DNA of 64,000 nucleotides from Komagataella phaffii GS115 (lineage: Eukaryota > Ascomycota > Pichiomycetes > Pichiales > Pichiaceae). A model generated the notes under the pieces. The model made no database searches and had not been told where the DNA came from. It saw nothing but the letters and a program-made list of their open reading frames with translations. Each line of letters starts with the position of its first letter. The first letter of the stretch is position 1. Position numbers and translations under genes: made by a program. This document shows positions 1 to 9,499 of the stretch, piece by piece. The DNA is taken from NCBI RefSeq assembly GCF_000027005.1, contig NC_012964.1, positions 496,001 to 560,000 on the forward strand. The letters run 5' to 3'.

Positions 1-1
1 A

Positions 2-3000
2 CCCAAACTACTACTTCTGTTGATTCTAACATTAGTCCAAGTTGCCCCCATTGTCTATATCTTGTTTTTCAACAGCTTGGACTACCAAGACATGTTCTTA
101 TTGATAATCTCTATCTTTGAGTTTATTTTATCCATTGCCATCATTTTCTATTTCTCCATAGTACCATTTGGTGCATTGTTCGGCTCTTACATGTCTAAAG
201 GTGAGAGAACCTACCTACCTTCGAAATACTTTACAGGTTCCGTTCCAAAGCTAAAGGGAAAAGCGGAACTGGCTTCAATCGGGCTATGGGTTTGTGTGTT
301 CCTTTCCAAATTTATTGAAACTTATTTCTTTTTGACACTGTCCATTCGTGATTCTGTTAGAGAGCTCAGCACCCTGGAAATTAATACCTGTATTGGCGAA
401 ACATATTTTGGCGATTTACTTTGTAAAAGACAGCCATTGATCCTCCTTGTTTTGTTATTCTCTACTGACTTAATTCTCTTCTTATTGGACACCTACCTCT
501 GGTTCATCATTTGGAACACACTCTTTTCTGTTTGCATATCGTTTTCTATCGGAATTTCAATACTTACACCTTGGAGGAACATCTTTTCTAGGCTACCCAA
601 GAGAATTTACTCTAAGATTATCAATGACAATGGGAGTACAAGCATGAAGTCGAAACAACTGGTTTCACAGCTTTGGAATTCAATTATTATTTCAATGTAC
701 CGGGAACATTTACTATCGATAGACCATGTAAACAAACTGATTTATCAACAAATAATAGTTCCAGGTCAACAAGATACATCGGAGCAAATACTGAAGGAGC
801 CCACATTTTTTGTTTCCCAGGAAGACCATGCCCTGAAGACTTCATTATTTAAAGGCCATAAGGAAGCTGAAAGAAGAATCACGTTTTTTGCACAGACATT
901 ATCAACACCAATACCAGAGTCTATTGGCATAGAAAAGATGCCGTCATTTTCGGTCTTGATTCCCCATTATGCAGAAAAGATTAGCCTCTCCTTGAGAGAA
1001 ATCATTAAAGAAGAAGATGAGAATTCGCAATTGACCCTTCTTGAATATTTGAAACAACTTCACCCTGCTGAATGGGTAAACTTTGTTGAAGATACAAAAA
1101 TTCTTGCAGAAGAAATTAACTCATCTGAAGACAGTTTTTCCAAGAGTTCCATCAAGGATAGACTGATTGACCTTCCTTATTATACTGTAGGATTCAAAAC
1201 GGCTACCCCAGAGTATATCTTGAGAACAAGAATCTGGGCATCGTTGAGGACCCAGACGCTTTATCGTACTGTTTCAGGATTCATGAACTATTCCAGGGCA
1301 ATAAAGCTTCTTCATGACATTGAGAATAAAGATATAGCTGACAGTAGTGATTCGAATAAGAGATTAGAAGAGGCATCAATTATGGCACTACGAAAATTCA
1401 GAATGGTGGTCTCAATGCAGAGATTCCACAAAAGTTCTCCCGAGCAAAGAGAAAGCAAGGAAACCTTATTGAGAGCTTACCCTGAATTGCAGATCGCATA
1501 CTTGGAAGAGAGATACTGCGAAGATAGAGGCTGCTTAGAGTATTATGCTTGTTTGATTGATGGAAGTTGTGAAATTCTTGAAGATGGTGAAAGAAAGCCC
1601 AAATATAGAATAAGGTTATCAGGAAACCCAATAATAGGAGATGGAAAGAGTGATAATCAAAACCATGCTTTGATATTTTGTCGTGGAGAGTACATTCAAC
1701 TGATTGACGCCAATCAAGACAACTACCTCGAAGAATGCCTCAAAGTTAGAAATATATTCTCGGAGTTTGAAGAGTTAAACTCTACCGACGATCCATACTG
1801 TCTGGATGAGGACACAAACAACCCGAATCCCGTTGCAATCATTGGGGCAAGAGAGTATATATTCTCGGAAAATGTCGGAGTATTGGGAGATGTTGCAGCA
1901 GGTAAGGAGCAAACATTTGGAACCTTGTCTGCCAGAACTTTGGCTCTAATAGGTGGAAAGCTTCATTATGGCCATCCTGACTTCTTAAACTCTGTATTCA
2001 TGACTACTAGAGGAGGTGTCTCCAAAGGACAAAAAAGCCTTCATTTGAATGAGGACATTTATGCAGGAATGAACGCTCTTCTTAGGGGAGGTAGAATAAA
2101 ACATAGTGAGTATTTGCAGTGTGGAAAAGGCCGGGATTTGGGATTTGGATCGATCTTGAACTTCACTTCGAAAATTGGTTCCGGAATGGGTGAGCAGATG
2201 CTCTCCAGAGAGTACTTCTACTTGGGAACTCAGTTGCCATTAGACAGGCTTTTGTCATTTTATTATGCTCATGCTGGATTCCATTTGAATAACATGTTCA
2301 TATTCCTAACCATCAATTTATTCATCCTCTTCTCTGCAAATTTGGCAGCTTTGGTCAAGAATTCTTTGGTTTGTAGCTACCACAAAAATATTCCAATAAC
2401 CGACCCAAAGTCTCCTGAGGGTTGCTTCAATTTAGTTGTGGTGATCCTCTGGCTTCAAAGATGTGTAGTGTCTATCATTTTGGTGTTTTTCATTTCATTT
2501 ATCCCTTTGTTTGTGCAAGAGGTCACTGAAAGGGGAATAGGAAAGGCGGTCACAAGACTCAGTAAGCAACTTGCCTCCTTTTCCATTTTTTTTGAGGTTT
2601 TTGTTTGCAAAATTTATGCTAACTCACTATTGAATAACTTATCCACTGGTAGCGCCAAATATATTGCCACGGGAAGAGGATTTGCTACAACTCGGATGCC
2701 TTTTTCTGTTTTGTATTCCAAGTTTTCAACGGTCAGTTTACATGAAGCAAGTATTCTATTCTTTTTATTACTTTTCACATCCATTTCTATGTGGAGAACA
2801 GTGTTGATATACTTCTGGTTCACGATCACTGCTCTGGTAATAAGCCCGTTTCTTTTTAACCCTAATCAATTTGCACCGCAAAGCTTTTTCTTAGATTACA
2901 GAAAAACCTTGCAGTGGTTATTTAAGGGTAATTCTAAATGGCAGCAGGAATCTTGGATAGGTTATGTCCGGAATAATAGAGCACTATACACTGGATCCAA

Positions 3001-4015
3001 GCGGAAAGAAGTTAAACTTGGGGAGAATATAGATCTAGGCTACTTGAACAAGCCATCAATTATTAATCTTCTTTTGACTCAAGTGGGAACACATCTGCTG
3101 AAGACATTAATTGTTTTCAACGCGTATCTTTTTTCAAATTCACAATTGAATACTGGCGCTTTGAGAGTGAATACTATTATGAGGTTGGCAGTGTGTTCTT
3201 TGGGTCCTATAGCTGTGAATATTGTTTTGTTATTACTATTGCAACCACTTTCTTTGATAATCGCACCATTGGTCAGTTCTACCTGCTGGAAATCGTTTCC
3301 GTCCGTCCTTGCAGCAATTACGAGAATATTAGGACTATTGAATCACATTTTGTTCTTCAACTTGCTATGGATGTTTCAAAATTGGGAATTAGCAACCACG
3401 GTTCTTGGGTTCTGTTGTTCATGTCTGATAGAATCGTTGCTCTTTCGATTGGTTACCAGTTTGTTTCTTACCAGTGAGTTCAGACATGGACGAACAAACA
3501 GGGCCTGGTGGTCTGGAAAGTGGATTACTTCTGGTTTAGGGTTTAATGTGTTGAGTCAACCTGTGAGAGAATACTTTTGTAAGGTGATTGAGCAAAGTCT
3601 TTTTGCAGCAGACTTTATCTATGTGCATATTCTTTTATTTCTGCAAATTCCAATTGTTCTGACACCATTTATTGATAGCATCCACTCACTGATGCTGTTT
3701 TGGCTACCTCCAAGTAAACAACTAAAGCCGCAACTATTTCCTATGAGAAATAGTAAAAGAAAAAGGACCCATGCCCAGTTACTGTCTGTGTTGTTTTTAC
3801 TCATATTATCTCTACAGGTGGCACTCATAATCGGACCTTACATCATTTCAATTGTATATGGAAATGAAGTGTTCAGGGAGAACATGCCAGAAATATTTCA
3901 GCAGCTTTTCCAGCCAATTGCGTATAAGAACCCAAACCTAGGGTTAAAAAGCCATTCCATAATCACTGATATTTCCAATATGGACACAGTTAATGCAAGG
4001 AAAGATAACAGATAA
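2..4015 (+). CDS. 1,3-beta-glucan synthase catalytic subunit, FKS family (5' partial)
   Basis: The frame is already open at base 2, so the true start lies upstream; about 1337 C-terminal residues are visible, against roughly 1800-1900 in full-length FKS proteins. The product is a plasma-membrane synthase (GT48) that polymerises cell-wall beta-1,3-glucan from UDP-glucose, with Rho1 as regulator. Seen directly: an N-side membrane cluster, then the GT48 cytosolic domain with conserved stretches such as RIRLSGNPIIGDGKSDNQNH (about nt 1608-1667), RGGVSKGQKSLHLNEDIYAG and KGRDLGFGSILNF, and then many C-terminal membrane spans. The catalytic region looks intact. Both echinocandin hot-spot regions differ from the usual FKS1 sequence (FLTLSIRDS at 329-355; LWLQRCVV at 2447-2470). 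It is probably a secondary, FKS3-like paralogue rather than the main synthase, but the paralogue cannot be fixed from this fragment. Its stop is 4 nt from the convergent TAH1-like gene. Confidence 0.93.
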   Translation, partial: PKLLLLLILTLVQVAPIVYILFFNSLDYQDMFLLIISIFEFILSIAIIFYFSIVPFGALFGSYMSKGERTYLPSKYFTGSVPKLKGKAELASIGLWVCVFLSKFIETYFFLTLSIRDSVRELSTLEINTCIGETYFGDLLCKRQPLILLVLLFSTDLILFLLDTYLWFIIWNTLFSVCISFSIGISILTPWRNIFSRLPKRIYSKIINDNGSTSMKSKQLVSQLWNSIIISMYREHLLSIDHVNKLIYQQIIVPGQQDTSEQILKEPTFFVSQEDHALKTSLFKGHKEAERRITFFAQTLSTPIPESIGIEKMPSFSVLIPHYAEKISLSLREIIKEEDENSQLTLLEYLKQLHPAEWVNFVEDTKILAEEINSSEDSFSKSSIKDRLIDLPYYTVGFKTATPEYILRTRIWASLRTQTLYRTVSGFMNYSRAIKLLHDIENKDIADSSDSNKRLEEASIMALRKFRMVVSMQRFHKSSPEQRESKETLLRAYPELQIAYLEERYCEDRGCLEYYACLIDGSCEILEDGERKPKYRIRLSGNPIIGDGKSDNQNHALIFCRGEYIQLIDANQDNYLEECLKVRNIFSEFEELNSTDDPYCLDEDTNNPNPVAIIGAREYIFSENVGVLGDVAAGKEQTFGTLSARTLALIGGKLHYGHPDFLNSVFMTTRGGVSKGQKSLHLNEDIYAGMNALLRGGRIKHSEYLQCGKGRDLGFGSILNFTSKIGSGMGEQMLSREYFYLGTQLPLDRLLSFYYAHAGFHLNNMFIFLTINLFILFSANLAALVKNSLVCSYHKNIPITDPKSPEGCFNLVVVILWLQRCVVSIILVFFISFIPLFVQEVTERGIGKAVTRLSKQLASFSIFFEVFVCKIYANSLLNNLSTGSAKYIATGRGFATTRMPFSVLYSKFSTVSLHEASILFFLLLFTSISMWRTVLIYFWFTITALVISPFLFNPNQFAPQSFFLDYRKTLQWLFKGNSKWQQESWIGYVRNNRALYTGSKRKEVKLGENIDLGYLNKPSIINLLLTQVGTHLLKTLIVFNAYLFSNSQLNTGALRVNTIMRLAVCSLGPIAVNIVLLLLLQPLSLIIAPLVSSTCWKSFPSVLAAITRILGLLNHILFFNLLWMFQNWELATTVLGFCCSCLIESLLFRLVTSLFLTSEFRHGRTNRAWWSGKWITSGLGFNVLSQPVREYFCKVIEQSLFAADFIYVHILLFLQIPIVLTPFIDSIHSLMLFWLPPSKQLKPQLFPMRNSKRKRTHAQLLSVLFLLILSLQVALIIGPYIISIVYGNEVFRENMPEIFQQLFQPIAYKNPNLGLKSHSIITDISNMDTVNARKDNR

Positions 4016-4019
4016 CAAG

Positions 4020-4907
4020 TTAGGGCAAACCCCAGATATTTCTTGTAGTTGTGAATAACTGTTTGTCGCTGAGATTGGATAATTTTTCAAACATGAGCGT
4101 AATGTTATTAGCTTCCGTAAATGACAAATAGATTGAAAATCGTTTGCAAGTAGAGAATATTTTAAGGCACTGTAGGACATTATCTGGGTTTTTTATTTGG
4201 TTATTAATGACCGCCTCAATGAAGAAATCCAAAAAGTTTGAATCTAAGCCACCTTCTTTAAAGAGACTAGAGTATGTTTCTGGAGAGAAAGAAAGAACGT
4301 AGTGGTAAGCAGGTGGTTTCTGAGATGCAGGTAAAAATTTCAGCCTACTTAGAAAGTAAACCGATGGGAATGCAGGTGGGTTGAAGGATGACCCTTCAAA
4401 AAGCTCTGATGAGGACGCTGGCTTTTCTTGATAAGTATCAGCCTCCTGGATGTGATTGCTTGTGAATTCTGAAGGTAGAACATCATAATTTTCAATAGTT
4501 AGTGATAGGAGTGAACCATTTTCCGACTGTAAGTGTTTTCTTCTTTTGTTCAATACTAGGCGCTCAAGTTCAGACTTGACAGTAGCATTGTTGGGATCCA
4601 GCTCTAAGGCTTTATTGAAAGATTCTAAAGCTTCTGAGACGTTTCCCAGCTTTGACAATGCCAGGCCTTTTCTCCATAGAAGTTTGACTTGGGTCTTTGT
4701 ATCGTTTACGCGCAATTCCAAACCAGCGGTTGTATCAGCTAATACTTGGTGCCAGTTATTAAGTTTCACATAGCACATTGCTCTGTTTGAATACAGAACC
4801 GGATTTTGGGGGTCAAGCTGTAAGGCTTCTTGGTAGATATTTGCAGCTTCTTGAAAGCTACCATCGGCAAAAGCTTGATTTCCCTTTTGTTTGAGGCTGA
4901 ACGACAT
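4020..4907 (-). CDS. TAH1: TPR co-chaperone with RPAP3 C-terminal domain (Tah1/RPAP3; R2TP complex)
   Basis: A protein of 295 residues. Residues about 2-115 form tandem TPR repeats (KQKGNQAFADGSFQEAANIY, NPVLYSNRAMCYVKLNNW, ALSKLGNVSEALESFNKALE) of the Hsp90-binding type. A polar linker follows, and residues about 185-290 resemble the RPAP3_C (Monad-binding) domain, including FIEAVINNQIKNP and LKIFSTCKRFSIYLSF. The family works with Pih1, Rvb1 and Rvb2 in the R2TP complex, which assembles box C/D snoRNPs and RNA polymerase II with Hsp90. S. cerevisiae Tah1 is only about 111 residues and lacks the C-terminal domain, so this copy keeps the longer metazoan-like architecture. It lies divergently beside YIH1, exactly as TAH1 and YIH1 do in S. 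cerevisiae, which supports the name. Confidence 0.88.
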   Translation of the reverse strand: MSFSLKQKGNQAFADGSFQEAANIYQEALQLDPQNPVLYSNRAMCYVKLNNWHQVLADTTAGLELRVNDTKTQVKLLWRKGLALSKLGNVSEALESFNKALELDPNNATVKSELERLVLNKRRKHLQSENGSLLSLTIENYDVLPSEFTSNHIQEADTYQEKPASSSELFEGSSFNPPAFPSVYFLSRLKFLPASQKPPAYHYVLSFSPETYSSLFKEGGLDSNFLDFFIEAVINNQIKNPDNVLQCLKIFSTCKRFSIYLSFTEANNITLMFEKLSNLSDKQLFTTTRNIWGLP

Positions 4908-5106
4908 GTAGGTGGGACTAATTGATTTTTATGCACTTTTAGATAATGCAATATACTATGGTCCTTGGACAAAAAACTTGGGTGACAATGAGGTTTGGGA
5001 GGAACTGTGAGTAGATCATCCAATGTTGGACATATCAGATTCTCTTAGCGAAATCTTTAACTGAAATACTCTACTTCAATGAGAAACAGGCTCTTCGTCA
5101 GTTATC

Positions 5107-6003
5107 ATGGAATCTGAAGAGTTGATAGACGAAATTGGAGCAATTGATGTAATATTTCCTAACTGTGTGTCAAAGATAAAACCTTCTCTTTACCATGTTA
5201 AGGTTCCACAAAATGAGGATATCGCATTCGACTTAAACTTTCCTCCCAACTACCCAGAAACCAAACCTAAAATAGAGACGATAAAAAGTGCTGTCCCGGG
5301 TTTGCAGGATATAAGATACTTTAGATCAAGGCTAGAAAGCCTGTTGGATCAGGTTTTTGTAGAGCAAAATGTTTGCCTTTTTGAATTTATCAGTGAAGTT
5401 AACAATACAGTGGAAGAACTTGAAGCAGAATGGGACCAGAGAAACCAGCACTTGAAAGAAAACAGTGAACCACCAGAAGATGATGCGGATGTACGCATTT
5501 CAGCAATTTCTTCTCAACTTCAGAACAGTACAATCAACAGTTCTGGCTCTAACGGGAAGATGGTAAAGCAAGATAATGACCATGACCATCTGAAGGGTTG
5601 GTTCATATCGGAACCTGTTGTGGATAGAAAGTCTACGTTTATTGGATATTCCAGAGCAGTGCATTCGGAAAAAGAAGTTCTTGATTGTATCAATGAACTG
5701 AAAATGGATAGAAAAATAGCAAAATCGAACCATGTAATGACAGCCTATAGGATTCAGGCGGAAAATGGAATACGATATAAAGATTGTGATGACGACGGTG
5801 AAACGGCTGCCGGCTCCAGATTATTGCATCTCCTAGACATAATAGATGCTTGGAATGTTGTCGTGGTTGTTGTAAGATGGTTTGGAGGTTTGCATATTGG
5901 ACCCGATAGGTTCAAACACATCAACTCCACCGCTAGAGAAGCATTAGTGAAGGGGAACCTGGTGGAAGACAATAAAAAGAAAACTAAAAAGAAGAAATGC
6001 TAA
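5107..6003 (+). CDS. YIH1: Yih1/IMPACT, inhibitor of Gcn2 activation
   Basis: A protein of 298 residues with an N-terminal RWD domain (residues about 1-110, with DLNFPPNYPETKPKI) and a C-terminal UPF0029/Impact domain (about 160-275, with WFISEPVVDRKSTFIGYSRA, DDDGETAAGSRLLHLLD and VVVVRWFGGLHIGPDRFKHI). Yih1 competes with Gcn2 for Gcn1 and so dampens the eIF2-alpha kinase response to amino-acid starvation; it also binds actin. The protein is somewhat longer than S. cerevisiae Yih1 (about 258 residues) because of the acidic linker and a lysine-rich C-terminus. The first ATG is used; it is preceded by about 200 bp shared with the divergent TAH1-like gene. Its neighbours match the YIH1-TAH1 pair of S. 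cerevisiae chromosome III. Confidence 0.95.
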   Translation: MESEELIDEIGAIDVIFPNCVSKIKPSLYHVKVPQNEDIAFDLNFPPNYPETKPKIETIKSAVPGLQDIRYFRSRLESLLDQVFVEQNVCLFEFISEVNNTVEELEAEWDQRNQHLKENSEPPEDDADVRISAISSQLQNSTINSSGSNGKMVKQDNDHDHLKGWFISEPVVDRKSTFIGYSRAVHSEKEVLDCINELKMDRKIAKSNHVMTAYRIQAENGIRYKDCDDDGETAAGSRLLHLLDIIDAWNVVVVVVRWFGGLHIGPDRFKHINSTAREALVKGNLVEDNKKKTKKKKC

Positions 6004-6050
6004 ATATTTACTATACATATATATTCTATATTACAAAGTTGGGTATGCGT

Positions 6051-6590
6051 TTATTCAGTTCGAAGCTTCTTGCTTGTATCTTGATGGGAGTCTTCTAGGA
6101 AATCTTCCTGGGACTCTTTCCGAGACAACTTTCTTTTTGCTTGGGTCTTCTTCCACAAATCGTCTAGAAATCCTTCACTTTCCTTCAGCCCTTTCTTTTT
6201 CTTTTTAGTTTTAACTGAGTCTTTACTATATGTTTCTTCATCTGATTTTTCTACTTCTTCCTCTCCAAATTTTTCATCTGTCTCACCAAACACTCTTCGC
6301 CGTGAACTAAATCCTGCGGCATCAGAATATCCTACACTCTCTACATGAACCCTCCTTAACTTCTTTTTCATTTTGGAGGCATTAGGCAACGACCATTCAC
6401 TTGAGTCCGTCACCCTTGCTGTCTTGAACTCTTCTGCTTTCTCATCAGAGCTCTTCATGAACTATAAAGTTAGTAAAACTGGTTTAATAATGTGAACTCA
6501 TTCTTTCTGCCCTTACTAAAGTTCAAAAAGCCTTTACTTAAAACTTACCTTCATGTTCAGAACTCGACTTGAGAGCCCTTTATTACTCAT
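6051..6590 (-). CDS. MPP6: Mpp6, nuclear exosome cofactor; two exons: complement(6549..6590, 6051..6461)
   Basis: A continuous ATG frame starts only at 6458, but an upstream exon (6590-6549, 14 codons) joins in frame through an 87-nt intron (6462-6548) with GTAAGT donor, TACTAAC branch site (6475-6469) and TTTATAG acceptor. The spliced protein is 150 residues and begins MSNKGLSSRVLNMKFMK, the conserved Mpp6/MPHOSPH6 N-terminal motif (LSSRVMNMKFM in S. cerevisiae) that contacts the exosome subunit Rrp40. Further similarity: SEWSLPN, VGYSDAAGFSSRRRVFGE and a very basic tail. Mpp6 binds RNA and links Rrp6/Mtr4 activity to the nuclear exosome for rRNA, snoRNA and cryptic-transcript processing. 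The gene lies between YIH1 and PWP2, divergent from PWP2. Its S. cerevisiae counterpart (YNR024W) is on another chromosome, as expected if this region predates the genome duplication. Confidence 0.9.
6462..6548 (-). other. Intron of MPP6 (87 nt, phase 0)
   Basis: On the minus strand the intron starts GTAAGT (6548-6543), has a perfect yeast branch site TACTAAC (6475-6469) and ends TTTATAG at 6462. Splicing joins AAG|TTC in frame and rebuilds the conserved NMKFM motif. Only 7 nt separate the branch-site heptamer from the end of the intron. Confidence 0.9.
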
Positions 6591-6750
6591 TGATGGATGA
6601 TGATGATGGGCCAACTAGCAGTATTTTCATTCTATCCCAGATGGTTCTTTCTTAGATATATATCACGTGACAGACCTTCTCGAATTGAAATATATTTCTT
6701 CTGAAATTTTTTTTAGTACTTTCTTAGTACCTAAGGAACCAGTGCAATAA
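6591..6750. promoter_or_regulatory. Divergent MPP6/PWP2 promoter with CACGTG site and A/T-rich RRPE-like tract
   Basis: The 160-bp spacer between the MPP6 start and the PWP2 start carries the palindrome TCACGTGA at 6663-6670, a match to Cbf1-type bHLH sites (RTCACRTG). It also carries TGAAATTTTTTTT from 6702, similar to the RRPE element (TGAAAATTTTT) of ribosome-biogenesis promoters. Both flanking genes act in nuclear rRNA processing, so shared control is plausible. The motif calls are by eye. Confidence 0.45.
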
Positions 6751-9384
6751 ATGAAGTCTGATTTCCAGTTTTCTAACTTGTTAGGAACTGTCTACCGACA
6801 AGGAAATTTGGTATTCATCAATGATGGTAACACCCTCATTTCTCCCGTGGGTAATCGTGTTTCGGTCTTTGATTTGATCAATAACAAGTCCTTTACCTTT
6901 CCATATGAACATAGAAGGGACGTTGCAGCAATTACGGTGAATAAGCAAGGTACGCTTTTAATGTCTGTAGACGAGCACGGAAGGGCTATATTGGTAAACT
7001 TTAAAGCTAGAATTGTTTTGCATCATTTCAACTTTAAGTCTCCCGTAAAGGCCATTGAATTTTCACCCGATGGACACTATTTCGCAGTAGGATGTGGCAA
7101 AATCTTACAAATATGGAGAACTCCAAACGTTCTGGAAGACAAGCAGTTTGCTCCATTTGTTCGTCATGCGTATTACACAGGCCATTATGATGACATTACT
7201 TCCGTCTCGTGGTCTGGAGATTCGCAGTTTGTCCTCACGACGTCTAAGGATATGACAACGCGGCTCTATGGAGTAGATAGGGATCGCATGGATGAGGTCA
7301 GAATGACCTTGGGTGGTCATAGAGACTATGTGGTCAATGCATTTTTTGATGAGGCTCAGGAGGTTATCTACACAGTCAGTAAAGATGGAGCTCTCTTCAG
7401 GTGGGAATACACATCTGATCCAAAGAGTAAAGAAGATGAATACGAGGAAGAAGACGAGGAAGATAGGAGTACGGATGAAGACGGAATATTACAAAAACCA
7501 AAAAAACCAGAGTCATGGAGGATTGTGGCCAGACATTACTTCTTTAGTCATTCCAAATTGAAGTGTGCTGCATTCCATCCCAAATCCAATATTCTCGTGG
7601 TAGGTTTTGGCAACGGAGAGTTCAGACTCTACGAATTGCCAACGTTCACACTAATCCAGCAACTTTCCATGGGTCAGAATTCTGTCAACACAGTTAGTAT
7701 CAATGCTTCTGGTGAATGGTTAGCCTTTGGCTCTAGTACCTTAGGACAATTGTTAGTATATGAGTGGCAGTCAGAATCTTATATCCTCAAGCAGCAAGGC
7801 CATTTTGACGCTATAAACGCTTTGACATATTCTCCTGACGGCTCTAGAGTAGTAACGGCAGCAGATGATGGTAAAATCAAAATTTGGGATGTTCTGTCGG
7901 GTTTCTGTCTGGCAACATTTGAAGAACATTCAAGCGCTGTCACTTCAGTCAGATTTGCTAAGCGAGGTCAAGTACTGTTTTCATCCTCCTTGGATGGTAC
8001 GGTCAGGGCTTGGGATCTGATCAGATTTCGGAACTTTAGAACCTTCACCGCTCCAGAAAGAGTTCAGTTTGGATGTCTTGCGGTAGATCCAAGTGGTGAA
8101 GTTGTTTGCGCCGGTTCTTTGGACGATTTTCAGATTCATGTTTGGTCAGTTCAAACAGGAGCTCTTCTAGATTCCCTAGCTGGACATGAAGGTCCAGTTT
8201 CTTGTCTTTCTTTTGGACAGGAGGGTGAAGCTGCTACAACATTGGCAAGTGCTTCTTGGGATAAAACGATTAGGGTTTGGAATATATTTGGAAGATCCCA
8301 ACAAGTCGAGCCGTTTGAAGTATACTCAGAAGTACTAGCCATCGACATGAGACCTGACGGGAAAGAAGTTGCTGTGTCTACTTTGAACGGGCAGATTTTG
8401 TTCTGGAACGTGGAAAGCGGGAACCAAACGAACTTCATCGATGCCAAACGAGACATTCAAGTTGGTAGATACAGTGACGATAGATTTGAAGCCAAAAATA
8501 GTAAGAGAGGTAAGTGTTTCAGTACAATCAGTTATAGTTTTGACGGATTGTCTTTGATTGCTGCAGGTGATAATAATAGTATCTGTCTATACGACGTCAA
8601 AAATAGTGTATTGCTGAGGAAATTCACTGTCTCGTTGAATATGAATTTGGAAGGTACTTTGAAAAAGCTCAACTCTAAGAATCTAATTGAAGGCGGGCCA
8701 ATAGACTTGCTTGACAGGGATGGTGAAAACTCTGACTATGAGGATCGAGTTGACCTGAAGCTACCAGGATCACATCGTGGAGACCCCTCAGTGCGTAATA
8801 TCAAAGCTGCTGTGAGGGTAACAAGTATTGCATTTTCACCTGGTGCCAGTTCATTTGCAGCTGCCTCTACGGAAGGATTATTAATATATTCAGTGGATGA
8901 CAGTGTCAACTTTGATCCTTTCGATTTGGATATAGATATCACCCCAGCCAGCTGTCTAGAAATGTTAGAGGAAAAGGAATTTTTGATCGCTGTGGTGATG
9001 AGTTTCCGTCTGAACGAACGTTACTTAATTCATCGCATATACGAATCCATTCCATTGAATGAGATTGATCTGATCGTTGCAGACTTACCTAAAGTCTATG
9101 TGGAGAGGTTCCTACGCTTTATTGGTGAACTATCTCTTGAATCGCAGCATATTGAATTCAACCTAATTTGGATCAAGAGTATTTTGGCGGCTCATGGCAA
9201 ATATATTAGTGCTCATAAGTTTGAGTTTAGTGTTGCTACAAGAATGATCCAAAGATTCCTTGCCAGAATAGCCAAGGATGTCGTAAAGACGTCCGTTAGG
9301 AACGGATATCTTGCAGAGTTTTTGTTGGATACCCGAACTCAACAGGACAGCATCCGAATTGAGGAGGAGAAACTCACATTGTAG
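6751..9384 (+). CDS. PWP2: Pwp2/Utp1, WD40 subunit of the SSU processome (UTP-B)
   Basis: A protein of 877 residues made of two tandem WD40 propellers, with many GH-to-WD repeats (for example DDITSVSWSGDSQFVLTTSK, DAINALTYSPDGSRVVTAAD, SAVTSVRFAKRGQVLFSSSL). An acidic insertion (residues about 228-246) follows, and a helical C-terminal Utp12-type domain starts near residue 750. Pwp2 is the core of the UTP-B subcomplex that binds the 5' ETS of pre-rRNA and recruits U3 snoRNP for 18S maturation in the nucleolus. The length is close to the S. cerevisiae protein (923 residues). The gene is followed by CTR86 in the same direction, as in S. cerevisiae, and shares a divergent promoter with MPP6. Confidence 0.97.
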   Translation: MKSDFQFSNLLGTVYRQGNLVFINDGNTLISPVGNRVSVFDLINNKSFTFPYEHRRDVAAITVNKQGTLLMSVDEHGRAILVNFKARIVLHHFNFKSPVKAIEFSPDGHYFAVGCGKILQIWRTPNVLEDKQFAPFVRHAYYTGHYDDITSVSWSGDSQFVLTTSKDMTTRLYGVDRDRMDEVRMTLGGHRDYVVNAFFDEAQEVIYTVSKDGALFRWEYTSDPKSKEDEYEEEDEEDRSTDEDGILQKPKKPESWRIVARHYFFSHSKLKCAAFHPKSNILVVGFGNGEFRLYELPTFTLIQQLSMGQNSVNTVSINASGEWLAFGSSTLGQLLVYEWQSESYILKQQGHFDAINALTYSPDGSRVVTAADDGKIKIWDVLSGFCLATFEEHSSAVTSVRFAKRGQVLFSSSLDGTVRAWDLIRFRNFRTFTAPERVQFGCLAVDPSGEVVCAGSLDDFQIHVWSVQTGALLDSLAGHEGPVSCLSFGQEGEAATTLASASWDKTIRVWNIFGRSQQVEPFEVYSEVLAIDMRPDGKEVAVSTLNGQILFWNVESGNQTNFIDAKRDIQVGRYSDDRFEAKNSKRGKCFSTISYSFDGLSLIAAGDNNSICLYDVKNSVLLRKFTVSLNMNLEGTLKKLNSKNLIEGGPIDLLDRDGENSDYEDRVDLKLPGSHRGDPSVRNIKAAVRVTSIAFSPGASSFAAASTEGLLIYSVDDSVNFDPFDLDIDITPASCLEMLEEKEFLIAVVMSFRLNERYLIHRIYESIPLNEIDLIVADLPKVYVERFLRFIGELSLESQHIEFNLIWIKSILAAHGKYISAHKFEFSVATRMIQRFLARIAKDVVKTSVRNGYLAEFLLDTRTQQDSIRIEEEKLTL

Positions 9385-9499
9385 AATAGAACGTAATGTT
9401 ATAATTATAATACTAGATAGACCTATCGGTGGAATATTCAACCCACTATGTTACGCGAATGTATTCCTCATTGATTTCCATCAAAGTCTCTAGGGAGCT

